From CAYUBI01 sp964443005 (GTDB taxonomy: Bacteria; Margulisbacteria; Riflemargulisbacteria; GWF2-35-9; CAYUBI01): 49,468 nucleotides of DNA. Made by a program: the position numbers and the translations under genes. Of this stretch, positions 33,701 to 41,579 are shown one piece after another; positions within the stretch are counted from its first letter, which is position 1; each line of letters starts with the position of its first letter. The DNA is taken from the NCBI GenBank assembly GCA_964443005.1, contig CAYUBI010000004.1, forward strand, positions 1-49,468, read 5' to 3'. The notes beneath the pieces are model-generated. The model saw only the letters and a list, made by a program, of their open reading frames with translations, was not told the DNA's origin and did no database searches.

Positions 33701-34947
33701 AGTACAGGATGGCCCTTAATTACATTTTCTAATACATCCCAAACCTCAACATCGCCTCTTTCTATTTTTCGTTTAGCACTTTTAACATTTTGTACATGTC
33801 CTAATTCAACAAGCTTTCTTATAATGAAAGGTTTAAATAATTCCAAAGCCATTGATTTTGGCAATCCACACTGATGAAGTTTTAAATGAGGCCCAACAAC
33901 AATCACAGATCTTCCTGAATAATCTACTCGTTTACCTAACAAATTCTGACGAAACCGTCCTTGTTTTCCTTGAATGATGTCACTTAAGGATTTTAGGGGT
34001 CTACCATTACTTCCAGTTACAACACGCCCCCTGCGTCCATTATTCATTAATGTGTCAACTGCTTCTTGAAGCATTCGCTTTTCATTTTTAATAATCATGT
34101 CAGGTGCACCAATATCTAATAACCGTTTTAACCGATTATTACGATTTATTACACGTCGATATAGATCATTTAAATCTGACGTAGCAAACCGACCACCCTC
34201 AAGCTGTACCATAGGTCTTAAATCAGGAGGAATTACCGGAATTACATCCATAATCATCCATTCAGGCTTATTTCCTGACGTAATAAAAGTCTCAATTACC
34301 CGATAACGCTTAATCAACTTTATTTTCTTTTGTCCAGAAGCGGTTTCAAGCTCTTCTTTAATCGAAGCCGCCATTTTACTAAGATCAAGGTCAGCTAACA
34401 AACCGCGAATAGCTCGTGCACCGATATCAGCCTTAAATTTCTCACCATACTTTTCTTTAGCTTCAATATGCTCTATTTCTGACAATCGCTGCCCTTTTTC
34501 AAAAACGCCGTCCAACTCAGGTGCCACATACGTCACAATATAACTATCATAATAAATGACTTCCTCAAGCGCTTTAGTTGTCATGTCCATTAAAACGCCA
34601 ATATAAGAAGGCACGCCTCTAAAATACCAAATATGCGCAACAGGAGCTGCCAACTCAATGTGGCCCATTCGCTCACGCCGAACCTTCGAATGAGTGACTT
34701 CAACGCCACACCGCTCACAAACGATTCCGCGATATCTAACGCGTCGATATTTTCCACATGAACATTCCCAATCTTTGACTGGTCCAAAGATTTTTTCACA
34801 AAAAAGACCTTTTCGTTCAGGCCTGAACGTACGATAATTAATCGTTTCAGGTTTCGTAACCTCCCCAGATGACCAAAACCGAATACGATCCGGAGACGCG
34901 ATTCCAATTTTTATTTTTTTGAACTCATTCATATTTCGCGTTAGCAT
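30751..34947 (-). CDS. rpoC: RNA polymerase beta' subunit
   Basis: Largest RNA polymerase subunit, 1398 residues, one unsplit gene (unlike the rpoC1/rpoC2 split of cyanobacteria). The N-terminal zinc ribbon has C62, C64, C77 and C80; the catalytic NADFDGDQ, which binds the active-site Mg2+, is at 452-459; the second Cys group is in [33 protein letters not shown] and MRTFHTGG mark the bridge helix and trigger loop. GAGGAG eight bases upstream supports the ATG at 34947; a second ATG five codons in is possible. Follows rpoB by 21 bases. Confidence 0.98.
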   Translation of the reverse strand: [1398 protein letters not shown]

Positions 34948-34968
34948 ACGGCAATCTCCTCAGTAATT

Positions 34969-37900
34969 CTAAATTTTCTCAATTTCAACGTTATCTTCGT
35001 CCAACACTTTCATGTCCAATCCAAGACTCCGTAATTCGCGAACTAAAACTCGAAAAGACTCAGGAGTACCTGACTTCGAAATGCTTCGGCCTTTAATAAT
35101 CGATTCATAAGCTTTTGCCCGCCCTGTTACATCATCAGACTTTATGGTCAAAATTTCTTGCAATATAAAGGCTGCACCATAAGCTTCTAACGCCCAAACT
35201 TCCATTTCTCCAAATCGTTGCCCACCAAATTGCGCTTTCCCGCCTAAAGGCTGTTGCGTTACTAAAGAATAAGGCCCTGTTGATCGAGCATGAATCTTAT
35301 CATCAACAAGATGAATCAGCTTCATCATATACATCCAACCAACAGTAACCGGACGATCAAACGACTTACCCGAACGTCCGTCACGAAGTTTAACTTTTCC
35401 GGTTTCATTCAGCCATTCATAGCCAGGAACTTTTGAAGCTTTACGCAACTCTTCTTTAATCGCATTATTTGAAGCTTCTTCACCTAATACTTCATCAAAG
35501 GGAGGAATTTCATAATACTTATTTAATGCTTTACCAGCGCCGCCTAAGAGTGTTTCGTATATTTGCCCAACGTTCATTCGAGAGGGCACGCCTAAAGGAT
35601 TTAACACCATATCAACTGCACGACCATCTGGTAACATTGGCATATCTTCCAACGGCAAAATCTTTGATATAACCCCTTTATTTCCATGTCGCCCTGCCAT
35701 TTTATCGCCAATTGAAACACGACGTAAATGAGATATATAAATACGAATTATTTTATTGACTCCAGGAGGTAACGCATCGTTGTTCTCTCGAGAAATGATT
35801 TTAACATCTATTATTTTTCCAAATTCACCTGGCGGAACTCTTAATGAAGTGTCTTTCATATCGCGTGCTTTATCACCAAAAATAGCACGCAATAATTTCT
35901 CTTCTGCTGGTGGCTCGGTTTCCCCTTTTGGCGTCACTTTGCCAACCAAAATATCTCCGGGTTTTACCTCAGCACCAATTCGAATAATTCCATTTTCATC
36001 AAGATTTTTTAAAAGCTCCTCAGAAACATTAACAACCTCACGAGTAATTTCTTCATCACCTAATTTTGTTGACCGAACATCAATTTCGAATTTGGAAATA
36101 TGCACTGTTGAAAAAATATCACACGACACCAAGCGCTCGCTAATTAAAATGGAATCCTCAAAATTTAACCCTTCCCACGGCATAAACGCAACAAGAATAT
36201 TTTGCCCTAACGATAATTCACCATTTTTGCACGAAGCGCCATCAGCTATTGATTGACCTTTACTAACACTTTCGCCTAAAGTCACTGTAGGCCGATGATT
36301 GATCCAAGTTGACTGATTGCTACGCTGATATTTCGTCAACTTATAAACTTTTTCGCTACTTTTAGATTTTATGGTAATACTCATAGCATCCATTTTAACT
36401 ACTTTTCCATCTTCTTCTGCAATCAAAAGTGCTCCAGCATCCCGAGCAATATAACGTTCCATTCCAGTACCTACAATAGGTGGCTCTGTGTTGAACAAAG
36501 GAGTTGCCTGCCGTTGCATATTTGACCCCATCAAAGCACGATTGGCATCGTCATGTTCAATAAATGGAATCAAAGCAGTTGTAATACCTAACATCTGTCG
36601 TGGCGAAACAACCATCAATTGAACTTCATTAGCAGAACAATAAATAAATTCCTTTTTATAACGCACAGGAACCTTATTCTCAACAAATTTACTATCAACT
36701 GTTTTAACATCATACGGAGCTATTTTATAATAATCCTCTAAATCTGCTGTTAAGTAAATAATCTCTTTGGTTAATGTTCCGTTAATAACCTTACGATAAG
36801 GTGCTTCCACAAATCCGTAATTGTTAATACGAGCGTAAATGCCTAAAGGACCGATTAATCCAGCATTCGGACCTTCCGGAGTCTCAACAACACAAATACG
36901 TCCATAATGACTCGGATGAATATCACGAACCTCAAACCCAGCGCGTTCTTTAGTTAAGCCACCAGGCCCTAAAGCAGATAAACGTCGTCGATGACTTAAC
37001 TCTGCCAAAGGATTAGTTTGATCCATAAATTGAGAAAGCTGTGAACTTCCAAAAAATTCGCGCATCACAGCCATTAACGGCCGAACATTGATCAGCTTCT
37101 GCGGAGTAATTTCTTCATTTCCCCGTAACGTAATCTGTTCTTTAACTAAACGTTCCAAACGCGCCAATCCGACTCGAAACTGTTTTTGTAGCAACTCGCC
37201 AACAGCTCGGACGCGACGATTTCCCAGATGATCAATATCATCAGTCAAGGACTCATGATTCATTAAATCAATAATAACATTAACTGTTTGAAAAATATCA
37301 TCGTGAGTTAAAACAGTTACGTTATCCGAAACCTTTAACCCCAAACGATTATTTACTTTGTAACGACCCACCCGTCCTAAATCATAGGTTCGAGTATCGA
37401 AAAATAATCCATTTAACATATTTTTAGCTGCATCAGCAGTAAAAGGATCCCCAGGTCGCATTTTTTGATAAATTTCATATAATGCTTCTTGCGGATTTGT
37501 GATACTACATTTTTCTAATGTTTTTTCAATAACTGATTCATCTTTTACGGAATTTCTAATTTTCGTTTGATCAATCCCTAAAGCTGCTAAAAAAACTGTT
37601 AACGGTAATTTTCTCATTTTATTGATATGAACAAAAAGAACACCATTACGATCAGACTCAACTTCAAGCCAAGCACCCCGATTTGGAATAACTGTAGCAT
37701 GATAGGTTTCAATGCCTTGTTTATCGGTTTTCTTTTTAAAATAAACACCTGGAGAACGAACAAACTGACTAACAACAACTCTTTCTACACCATTTATTAC
37801 AAATGTCCCTTTATTAGTCATCATAGGTATTTCACCCAGAAAAACATCTTGGACTTTAACTTCGCCAGTTTCCTTATCAATTAACCTAGCTTGAACTTTC

Positions 37901-38166
37901 AGTGCAGAAGCAAACGTTATTTCTTTTTCCCGACAATCTTCCAGCGTTCCCTCAGGTTGAAGTACTTCATACGTTTCCAAAAATTCTAACTCATAACGAT
38001 CACTAAACCCTTTAATAGGAGAAATCGCAAGTAATTCTTCTTTAATACCTTCCGAAATAAACTTCTTAAAAGAATCAATTTGATTCGAAATCAAATTTGG
38101 TACCGGAATTAATTCCGATTCTTGAAATGCATGTAATGCGACGCGTTCTTTAATCAGGTTTTGCAC
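34969..38166 (-). CDS. rpoB: RNA polymerase beta subunit
   Basis: Catalytic beta subunit, 1065 residues, shorter than E. coli (1342), as in many bacteria without the lineage-specific inserts. The rifampicin-binding region is GSSQLSQFMDQTNPLAELSH followed by RRRLSALGPGGL, with the usual sensitive-type residues. Further on come GDKMAGRHGNKGVISKILP and, near the end, GKAQFGGQRFGEMEVWALEA. GTG start with AGAGGTG seven bases upstream. Lies 94 bases after rplL, behind an attenuator. Confidence 0.98.
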   Translation of the reverse strand: MQNLIKERVALHAFQESELIPVPNLISNQIDSFKKFISEGIKEELLAISPIKGFSDRYELEFLETYEVLQPEGTLEDCREKEITFASALKVQARLIDKETGEVKVQDVFLGEIPMMTNKGTFVINGVERVVVSQFVRSPGVYFKKKTDKQGIETYHATVIPNRGAWLEVESDRNGVLFVHINKMRKLPLTVFLAALGIDQTKIRNSVKDESVIEKTLEKCSITNPQEALYEIYQKMRPGDPFTADAAKNMLNGLFFDTRTYDLGRVGRYKVNNRLGLKVSDNVTVLTHDDIFQTVNVIIDLMNHESLTDDIDHLGNRRVRAVGELLQKQFRVGLARLERLVKEQITLRGNEEITPQKLINVRPLMAVMREFFGSSQLSQFMDQTNPLAELSHRRRLSALGPGGLTKERAGFEVRDIHPSHYGRICVVETPEGPNAGLIGPLGIYARINNYGFVEAPYRKVINGTLTKEIIYLTADLEDYYKIAPYDVKTVDSKFVENKVPVRYKKEFIYCSANEVQLMVVSPRQMLGITTALIPFIEHDDANRALMGSNMQRQATPLFNTEPPIVGTGMERYIARDAGALLIAEEDGKVVKMDAMSITIKSKSSEKVYKLTKYQRSNQSTWINHRPTVTLGESVSKGQSIADGASCKNGELSLGQNILVAFMPWEGLNFEDSILISERLVSCDIFSTVHISKFEIDVRSTKLGDEEITREVVNVSEELLKNLDENGIIRIGAEVKPGDILVGKVTPKGETEPPAEEKLLRAIFGDKARDMKDTSLRVPPGEFGKIIDVKIISRENNDALPPGVNKIIRIYISHLRRVSIGDKMAGRHGNKGVISKILPLEDMPMLPDGRAVDMVLNPLGVPSRMNVGQIYETLLGGAGKALNKYYEIPPFDEVLGEEASNNAIKEELRKASKVPGYEWLNETGKVKLRDGRSGKSFDRPVTVGWMYMMKLIHLVDDKIHARSTGPYSLVTQQPLGGKAQFGGQRFGEMEVWALEAYGAAFILQEILTIKSDDVTGRAKAYESIIKGRSISKSGTPESFRVLVRELRSLGLDMKVLDEDNVEIEKI

Positions 38167-38216
38167 GGGTTTGCACCTCTGTATAAATTTTTAACTCGTG
38201 TGATCATAAATAAATG

Positions 38217-38246
38217 AAAAAAGGGTAGAAAGATAAATTTCTACCC
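38217..38246 (-). terminator. Attenuator between rplL and rpoB
   Basis: On the minus strand GGGTAGAAA, a six-base loop and TTTCTACCC (38223-38246) are followed by six T (38217-38222). The nine-pair stem is perfect. Its place between rplL and rpoB is that of the partial terminator in E. coli, which lowers RNA polymerase output relative to ribosomal proteins; read-through is needed here because no clear rpoB promoter is visible. Confidence 0.85.
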
Positions 38247-38260
38247 CTATAAATAACCGT

Positions 38261-38656
38261 TTACTTAATCTGAACAATGGCTCCTTCAGCTTCTAATTTC
38301 TTTTTGATCTCTTCAGCTTCAGCTTTCTTTACCTTCTGTTTGATGGGTTTTGGAGCACTATCGACTAATTCTTTTGCTTCCTTCAGCCCTAAACCAGTAA
38401 TTTCACGAACAACCTTTAGCACAGGAATCTTTTTATCCCCTGCAGATGTTAAAATAACATCTACCTCGTCAGATTGCTCAACTACAGCTGCAGAATCTCC
38501 ACCACCTACTGGAGCAGCAAACATCATTGGAGCTGCGGCAGTTACGCCGAATTTTTCTTCCAATGCCTTTACTAAATCAGCTAACTCCAACACCGTCATA
38601 TTCCCAATATCATCAATGATCTTAACAGCTTTATCAGACACTTTTACTTCTGACAT
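38261..38656 (-). CDS. rplL: 50S ribosomal protein L7/L12
   Basis: L7/L12 stalk protein, 131 residues, recruits GTPase factors. N-terminal dimer domain MTVLELADLVKALEEKFGVT, a flexible Ala-rich hinge (AAAPMMFAAPVGGG), and the C-terminal factor-binding domain VILTSAGDKKIPVLKVVREI with GLGLKEAKELVDSAP. A GTG three codons upstream is too close to AGGAGG; the ATG at 38656 has eight-base spacing. Followed by the attenuator. Confidence 0.97.
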   Translation of the reverse strand: MSEVKVSDKAVKIIDDIGNMTVLELADLVKALEEKFGVTAAAPMMFAAPVGGGDSAAVVEQSDEVDVILTSAGDKKIPVLKVVREITGLGLKEAKELVDSAPKPIKQKVKKAEAEEIKKKLEAEGAIVQIK

Positions 38657-38670
38657 CCCATTCACCTCCT

Positions 38671-39198
38671 TTAATCTGAATTTCTCTTATTTTTAATAGC
38701 CTCTAACGAATACAACAAATTTTGAATGGGTCCATTTAATACCCTAACTAAACCAGACAATGGACCTTGAATTCCAGCAACAACCATACTTAATAACTGC
38801 TCTCTCGAAGGCAACAAGGACAAGGCCTTGATCGTTGCACCATTCATAAACTCTTTTTCAACAAATCCACCCTTAATCACAAATTGCTTATTTTTTTTCG
38901 CAAATTCACAAATAACTTTAGCCATTTGAACTGGGTTTTCTTTACAAAAAACAATAGCTGATTGACCAACAAAAATATTTTCTGTATCTGGAATCGACAA
39001 CTGACTTTCTTTAAACGCAATATTCATCAACGTGTTCTTATATACACACATTTGCTCATCAGTTGAATGCAACTGACGACGAAGTCGCTCCTGAATAGAT
39101 ACATCCAACCCAGAATACCCAACTATAAACACGCTATTATGTCCAACAATTTTTCTATTTAGCTCTGCAACACACGTTTGATTTACTGCGCTGACCAC
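38671..39198 (-). CDS. rplJ: 50S ribosomal protein L10
   Basis: L10, 175 residues, anchors the L7/L12 dimers through its C-terminal helix. NSVFIVGYSGLDVSIQERLR, then LHSTDEQMCVYKNTLMNIAF, then GGFVEKEFMNGATIKALSLL and GPLSGLVRVLNGPI fit the family. GTG start with GGAGGAGG six bases upstream. Only 19 bases separate it from rplA, so there is no room for the long L10-binding leader known in E. coli. Confidence 0.96.
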   Translation of the reverse strand: MVSAVNQTCVAELNRKIVGHNSVFIVGYSGLDVSIQERLRRQLHSTDEQMCVYKNTLMNIAFKESQLSIPDTENIFVGQSAIVFCKENPVQMAKVICEFAKKNKQFVIKGGFVEKEFMNGATIKALSLLPSREQLLSMVVAGIQGPLSGLVRVLNGPIQNLLYSLEAIKNKRNSD

Positions 39199-39217
39199 GA
39201 CGTTCCTCCTCCTATAC

Positions 39218-39904
39218 CTAAATATTGGTATCTAATTTGACACTGGGTCCCATTGTTGGCGACAAATATATAGACTTTAAATATACACCCTTTGCAGACG
39301 AAGGTTTTGATTTAACAATAATTTCCTTCAATGCAGTATAATTATCAATCAATTTAGCTTCAGTAAAAGATATTTTACCAATTGGCATATGAATAATTCC
39401 ATATTTATCAGCACGATATTCTAGCTTGCCTGCCTTGAATTCCTTGACTGCTGCTTTAATGTCCATTGTCACAGTACCTGTTTTAGGAGTTGGCATTAAG
39501 CCGCGTCGCCCCAAGAGCTTTCCTAACTGTCCAACACTTTTCATCATATCCGGAGTTGTAATCAAAACGTCAAAATCAAGAAAACCACCTTTAATTCGCT
39601 CAACAAGATCTTCTGCACCTACCAATGTTGCACCAGCTTGTTCAGCGTCTTGAGCTTTTTCGCCTTTAGCAATCACTGCCACTTTAACTTGTTTTCCAAC
39701 TCCATGAGGCATAATCATTGTTCCACGAATTTGCTGTTCACTGTGTCGTACATCGATTCCCAAGGAAAAACTAACCTCAATGGTTTCATCAAACTTAGTT
39801 CGTCCCAATGCTTTTACCAAACTAATTCCATCATCAATTTGATACATTTTTGTTGCATCAACTAACGTCGCTTTTTCCTGATAACTTTTCGAACGTTTAC
39901 GCAT
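39218..39904 (-). CDS. rplA: 50S ribosomal protein L1
   Basis: L1, 228 residues, the mobile stalk at the E site and translational repressor of its operon in many bacteria. TKFDETIEVSFSLGIDVRHS, then GTMIMPHGVGKQVKVAVIAK, FDVLITTPDMMKSVGQLGKL and LGRRGLMPTPKTGTVTMDI. AAAGGA precedes the ATG. Follows rplK by 23 bases. Confidence 0.98.
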   Translation of the reverse strand: MRKRSKSYQEKATLVDATKMYQIDDGISLVKALGRTKFDETIEVSFSLGIDVRHSEQQIRGTMIMPHGVGKQVKVAVIAKGEKAQDAEQAGATLVGAEDLVERIKGGFLDFDVLITTPDMMKSVGQLGKLLGRRGLMPTPKTGTVTMDIKAAVKEFKAGKLEYRADKYGIIHMPIGKISFTEAKLIDNYTALKEIIVKSKPSSAKGVYLKSIYLSPTMGPSVKLDTNI

Positions 39905-39927
39905 TGCTTTATCCTTTATCTTTGTGG

Positions 39928-40353
39928 TTAATCAATGACATCAACGCCCATACTCCGAGCGCTTCCACCAATAATCTTGATACCTTGCTCAACAGTATAC
40001 GCGTTCAAATCTGCTTTTTTAATTAAATAAATTGCTTCTAATTGAGCTCGATTAATTCTTCCAACTTTAGTTTGATTAGGAAGCGCAGATCCATTTTTAA
40101 TATTAAGTGCTTTTTTAATCAATACTGTAGCTGGCGGAGATTTTAAAACAAACGTAAAAGAACGATCATCAAAAACCGTTATAATACAAGGGATTACCGT
40201 GTCACCTAAATCTTTTGTTCGCTCATTAAATGCTTTACAAAACTCCATTATATTAACACCTTGTTGTCCTAAAGCCGGACCAACAGGCGGTGCAGGATTC
40301 GCTTTTCCTGCTTGAATTTGTAATTTTATGTAACCTTTAATTGACTTAGCCAA
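39928..40353 (-). CDS. rplK: 50S ribosomal protein L11
   Basis: L11, 141 residues, GTPase-associated centre and stringent-response sensing. KLQIQAGKANPAPPVGPALG, QQGVNIMEFCKAFNERT, and the C-terminal rRNA-binding domain with IIGGSARSMGV. TTG start with GGAGG six bases upstream. Follows nusG. Confidence 0.98.
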   Translation of the reverse strand: MAKSIKGYIKLQIQAGKANPAPPVGPALGQQGVNIMEFCKAFNERTKDLGDTVIPCIITVFDDRSFTFVLKSPPATVLIKKALNIKNGSALPNQTKVGRINRAQLEAIYLIKKADLNAYTVEQGIKIIGGSARSMGVDVID

Positions 40354-40374
40354 TGGATGCCTCCGCTCGTTAGA

Positions 40375-41016
40375 TTATTTCTGCCGCTCAACTTGATCAA
40401 AATCAAGCTCTGCAGGTGTTTCTCGTCCAAAAATCATTAACATAGTTCTAACTTTTCCTTTTTCCAAATTAATTTCTTTAACTGGCCCCGAATAACCACG
40501 AAACGGGCCCGTAATAATCTTGACTGCATCACCTATTTCAAAATCAATTTGATATTTCTGAACCTTCATTCCCACTTGACGAAGAACTTTAAGCATTTCG
40601 TCATCAACCACAGGCGCAGGCTTGGATTGCCGGCCCATAAACTTTGACATCCCAGGAACTAACTTAATCAAATGCCATAATTCTTCACTATAAACCATTT
40701 TAATAAATACATACCCAGGATACAACTTTCTCTTTTTTTCGTACTTTTTATTATTCTTTATTTCGATCGTATTTTCTTCGGGAACCAAAATATCAAAAAT
40801 CTGGGCTTCGATGTTTAAGGCTTTAACACGCTGCTCAATTGACAATTTAACCTTAAATTCATGCCCAGAATACGTTTGAAGAATAAACCATTCAGCATTC
40901 TTCAACAACGCCTTTGGCTTTGCTTCCAACACAACATCGATTTGGACATTTTCAGCATCCACATCAAGATCAGGCTGATTATTTATTGATTCAGTCACTT
41001 CTTCTACCATATCCAT
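40375..41016 (-). CDS. nusG: Transcription termination/antitermination factor NusG
   Basis: NusG, 213 residues, binds RNA polymerase and links it to Rho or the ribosome. The NGN domain starts at about residue 41 (AEWFILQTYSGHEFKVKLSI) and includes KLYPGYVFIKM and VPGMSKFMG; the C-terminal KOW domain has GDAVKIITGPFRGYSGPVKE. An acidic N-terminal extension of about 35 residues precedes the NGN domain. The ATG at 41016 follows the secE stop directly; the second ATG at 41010 has better spacing from AGAGGG. Confidence 0.96.
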   Translation of the reverse strand: MDMVEEVTESINNQPDLDVDAENVQIDVVLEAKPKALLKNAEWFILQTYSGHEFKVKLSIEQRVKALNIEAQIFDILVPEENTIEIKNNKKYEKKRKLYPGYVFIKMVYSEELWHLIKLVPGMSKFMGRQSKPAPVVDDEMLKVLRQVGMKVQKYQIDFEIGDAVKIITGPFRGYSGPVKEINLEKGKVRTMLMIFGRETPAELDFDQVERQK

Positions 41017-41217
41017 TTACCCTCTAAACCTTAGTTGGCTTAATAATTTTAGTACAAACCGCAAAACAAAATCAACAAACCCAACATAAATTCCTACGAC
41101 GAAAACAATAACCAACACAACAACAACTAAACTCCACACCCTTTTTCGATCTGGCCACGTAACTTTACTTAATTCCAGTCGGGTCTCAGCAATAAATACT
41201 TCTAATTTTTCTTTCAT
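41017..41217 (-). CDS. secE: Protein translocase subunit SecE
   Basis: SecE, 66 residues, stabilises SecY in the inner membrane. EVFIAETRLELSKVTWPDRK is the conserved amphipathic helix (the KVTWP motif is diagnostic) and one transmembrane segment follows (about residues 28-49). The frame is open to 41259 through tRNA-Trp, but the ATG at 41217 gives the normal short form. Its Shine-Dalgarno AGGA begins at the A of the tRNA CCA end. Confidence 0.96.
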   Translation of the reverse strand: MKEKLEVFIAETRLELSKVTWPDRKRVWSLVVVVLVIVFVVGIYVGFVDFVLRFVLKLLSQLRFRG

Positions 41218-41226
41218 AATAGTTCC

Positions 41227-41303
41227 TGGCAGGCCTGACCGGACTCGAACCGATAACATGCGGTTTTGGAGACCGCCGCTCTACCAATTGGAGCTACAGG
41301 CCT
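41227..41303 (-). tRNA. trnW: tRNA-Trp (anticodon CCA), CCA end encoded
   Basis: A complete cloverleaf: acceptor AGGCCTG with CAGGCCT, D-arm GCTC/GAGC, anticodon stem GCGGT/ACCGC with loop CTCCAAA (anticodon CCA, Trp), T-arm ATCGG/CCGGT with loop TTCGAGT, discriminator G, then an encoded CCA (41227-41229). 74 bases without CCA. It sits between rpmG and secE, a common arrangement, and overlaps the rpmG stop codon by two bases. Confidence 0.98.
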
Positions 41304-41451
41304 ATTTAGCTTCTTTATGGACACAATGGCGAACACACCAACTACAATATTTCTTTGTTTCAATTTTTTCTTTCGTATTTTTCTTATTTTTTTCAGTCGT
41401 GTAATTTTTCCGCTTGCATTCAGTACATTCTAATGTAACGCTTTCTCTCAC
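41302..41451 (-). CDS. rpmG: 50S ribosomal protein L33, zinc form
   Basis: L33, 49 residues: VTLECTECKRKNYTTEKNKK and KKYCSWCVRHCVHKEAK. C9, C12, C36 and C39 form the zinc site of the C+ type. The frame is open to 41499, but the GTG at 41451 gives the usual N-terminus and has AGGGAG seven bases upstream. Its TAG stop shares AG with the first two bases of tRNA-Trp. First gene of the rpmG-trnW-secE-nusG unit. Confidence 0.95.
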   Translation of the reverse strand: MRESVTLECTECKRKNYTTEKNKKNTKEKIETKKYCSWCVRHCVHKEAK

Positions 41452-41521
41452 AATTGATCTCCCTAATTTCATTGAGCATACGTACCCACACAAAGACAAC
41501 TTCTAATTCAAACAGCTGTGT

Positions 41522-41550
41522 ATTTAATCATATTTGATCTGGGGTGTCAA
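41522..41550 (-). promoter_or_regulatory. Promoter for rpmG-trnW-secE-nusG-rplKAJL
   Basis: On the minus strand a perfect TTGACA (complement of 41545-41550), a 17-base spacer and TTAAAT (complement of 41522-41527, 4 of 6). The start would be near 41515, giving a leader of about 63 bases before rpmG. The upstream gene on the same strand ends 29 bases before the -35. Confidence 0.65.
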
Positions 41551-41579
41551 TCAGTGAGAACCGGAAAAATTTATTTTTA

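Noticed and set aside
34969..38166. Truncated RpoB
   Set aside because: At 1065 residues it is shorter than E. coli RpoB, but all core motifs and both ends are present, so it lacks only optional inserts.
39199..39217. L10 autoregulatory leader before rplJ
   Set aside because: Only 19 bases separate rplA and rplJ, too short for the known structure.
41218..41259. Upstream start for SecE
   Set aside because: Would run through tRNA-Trp; the ATG at 41217 gives the usual protein.
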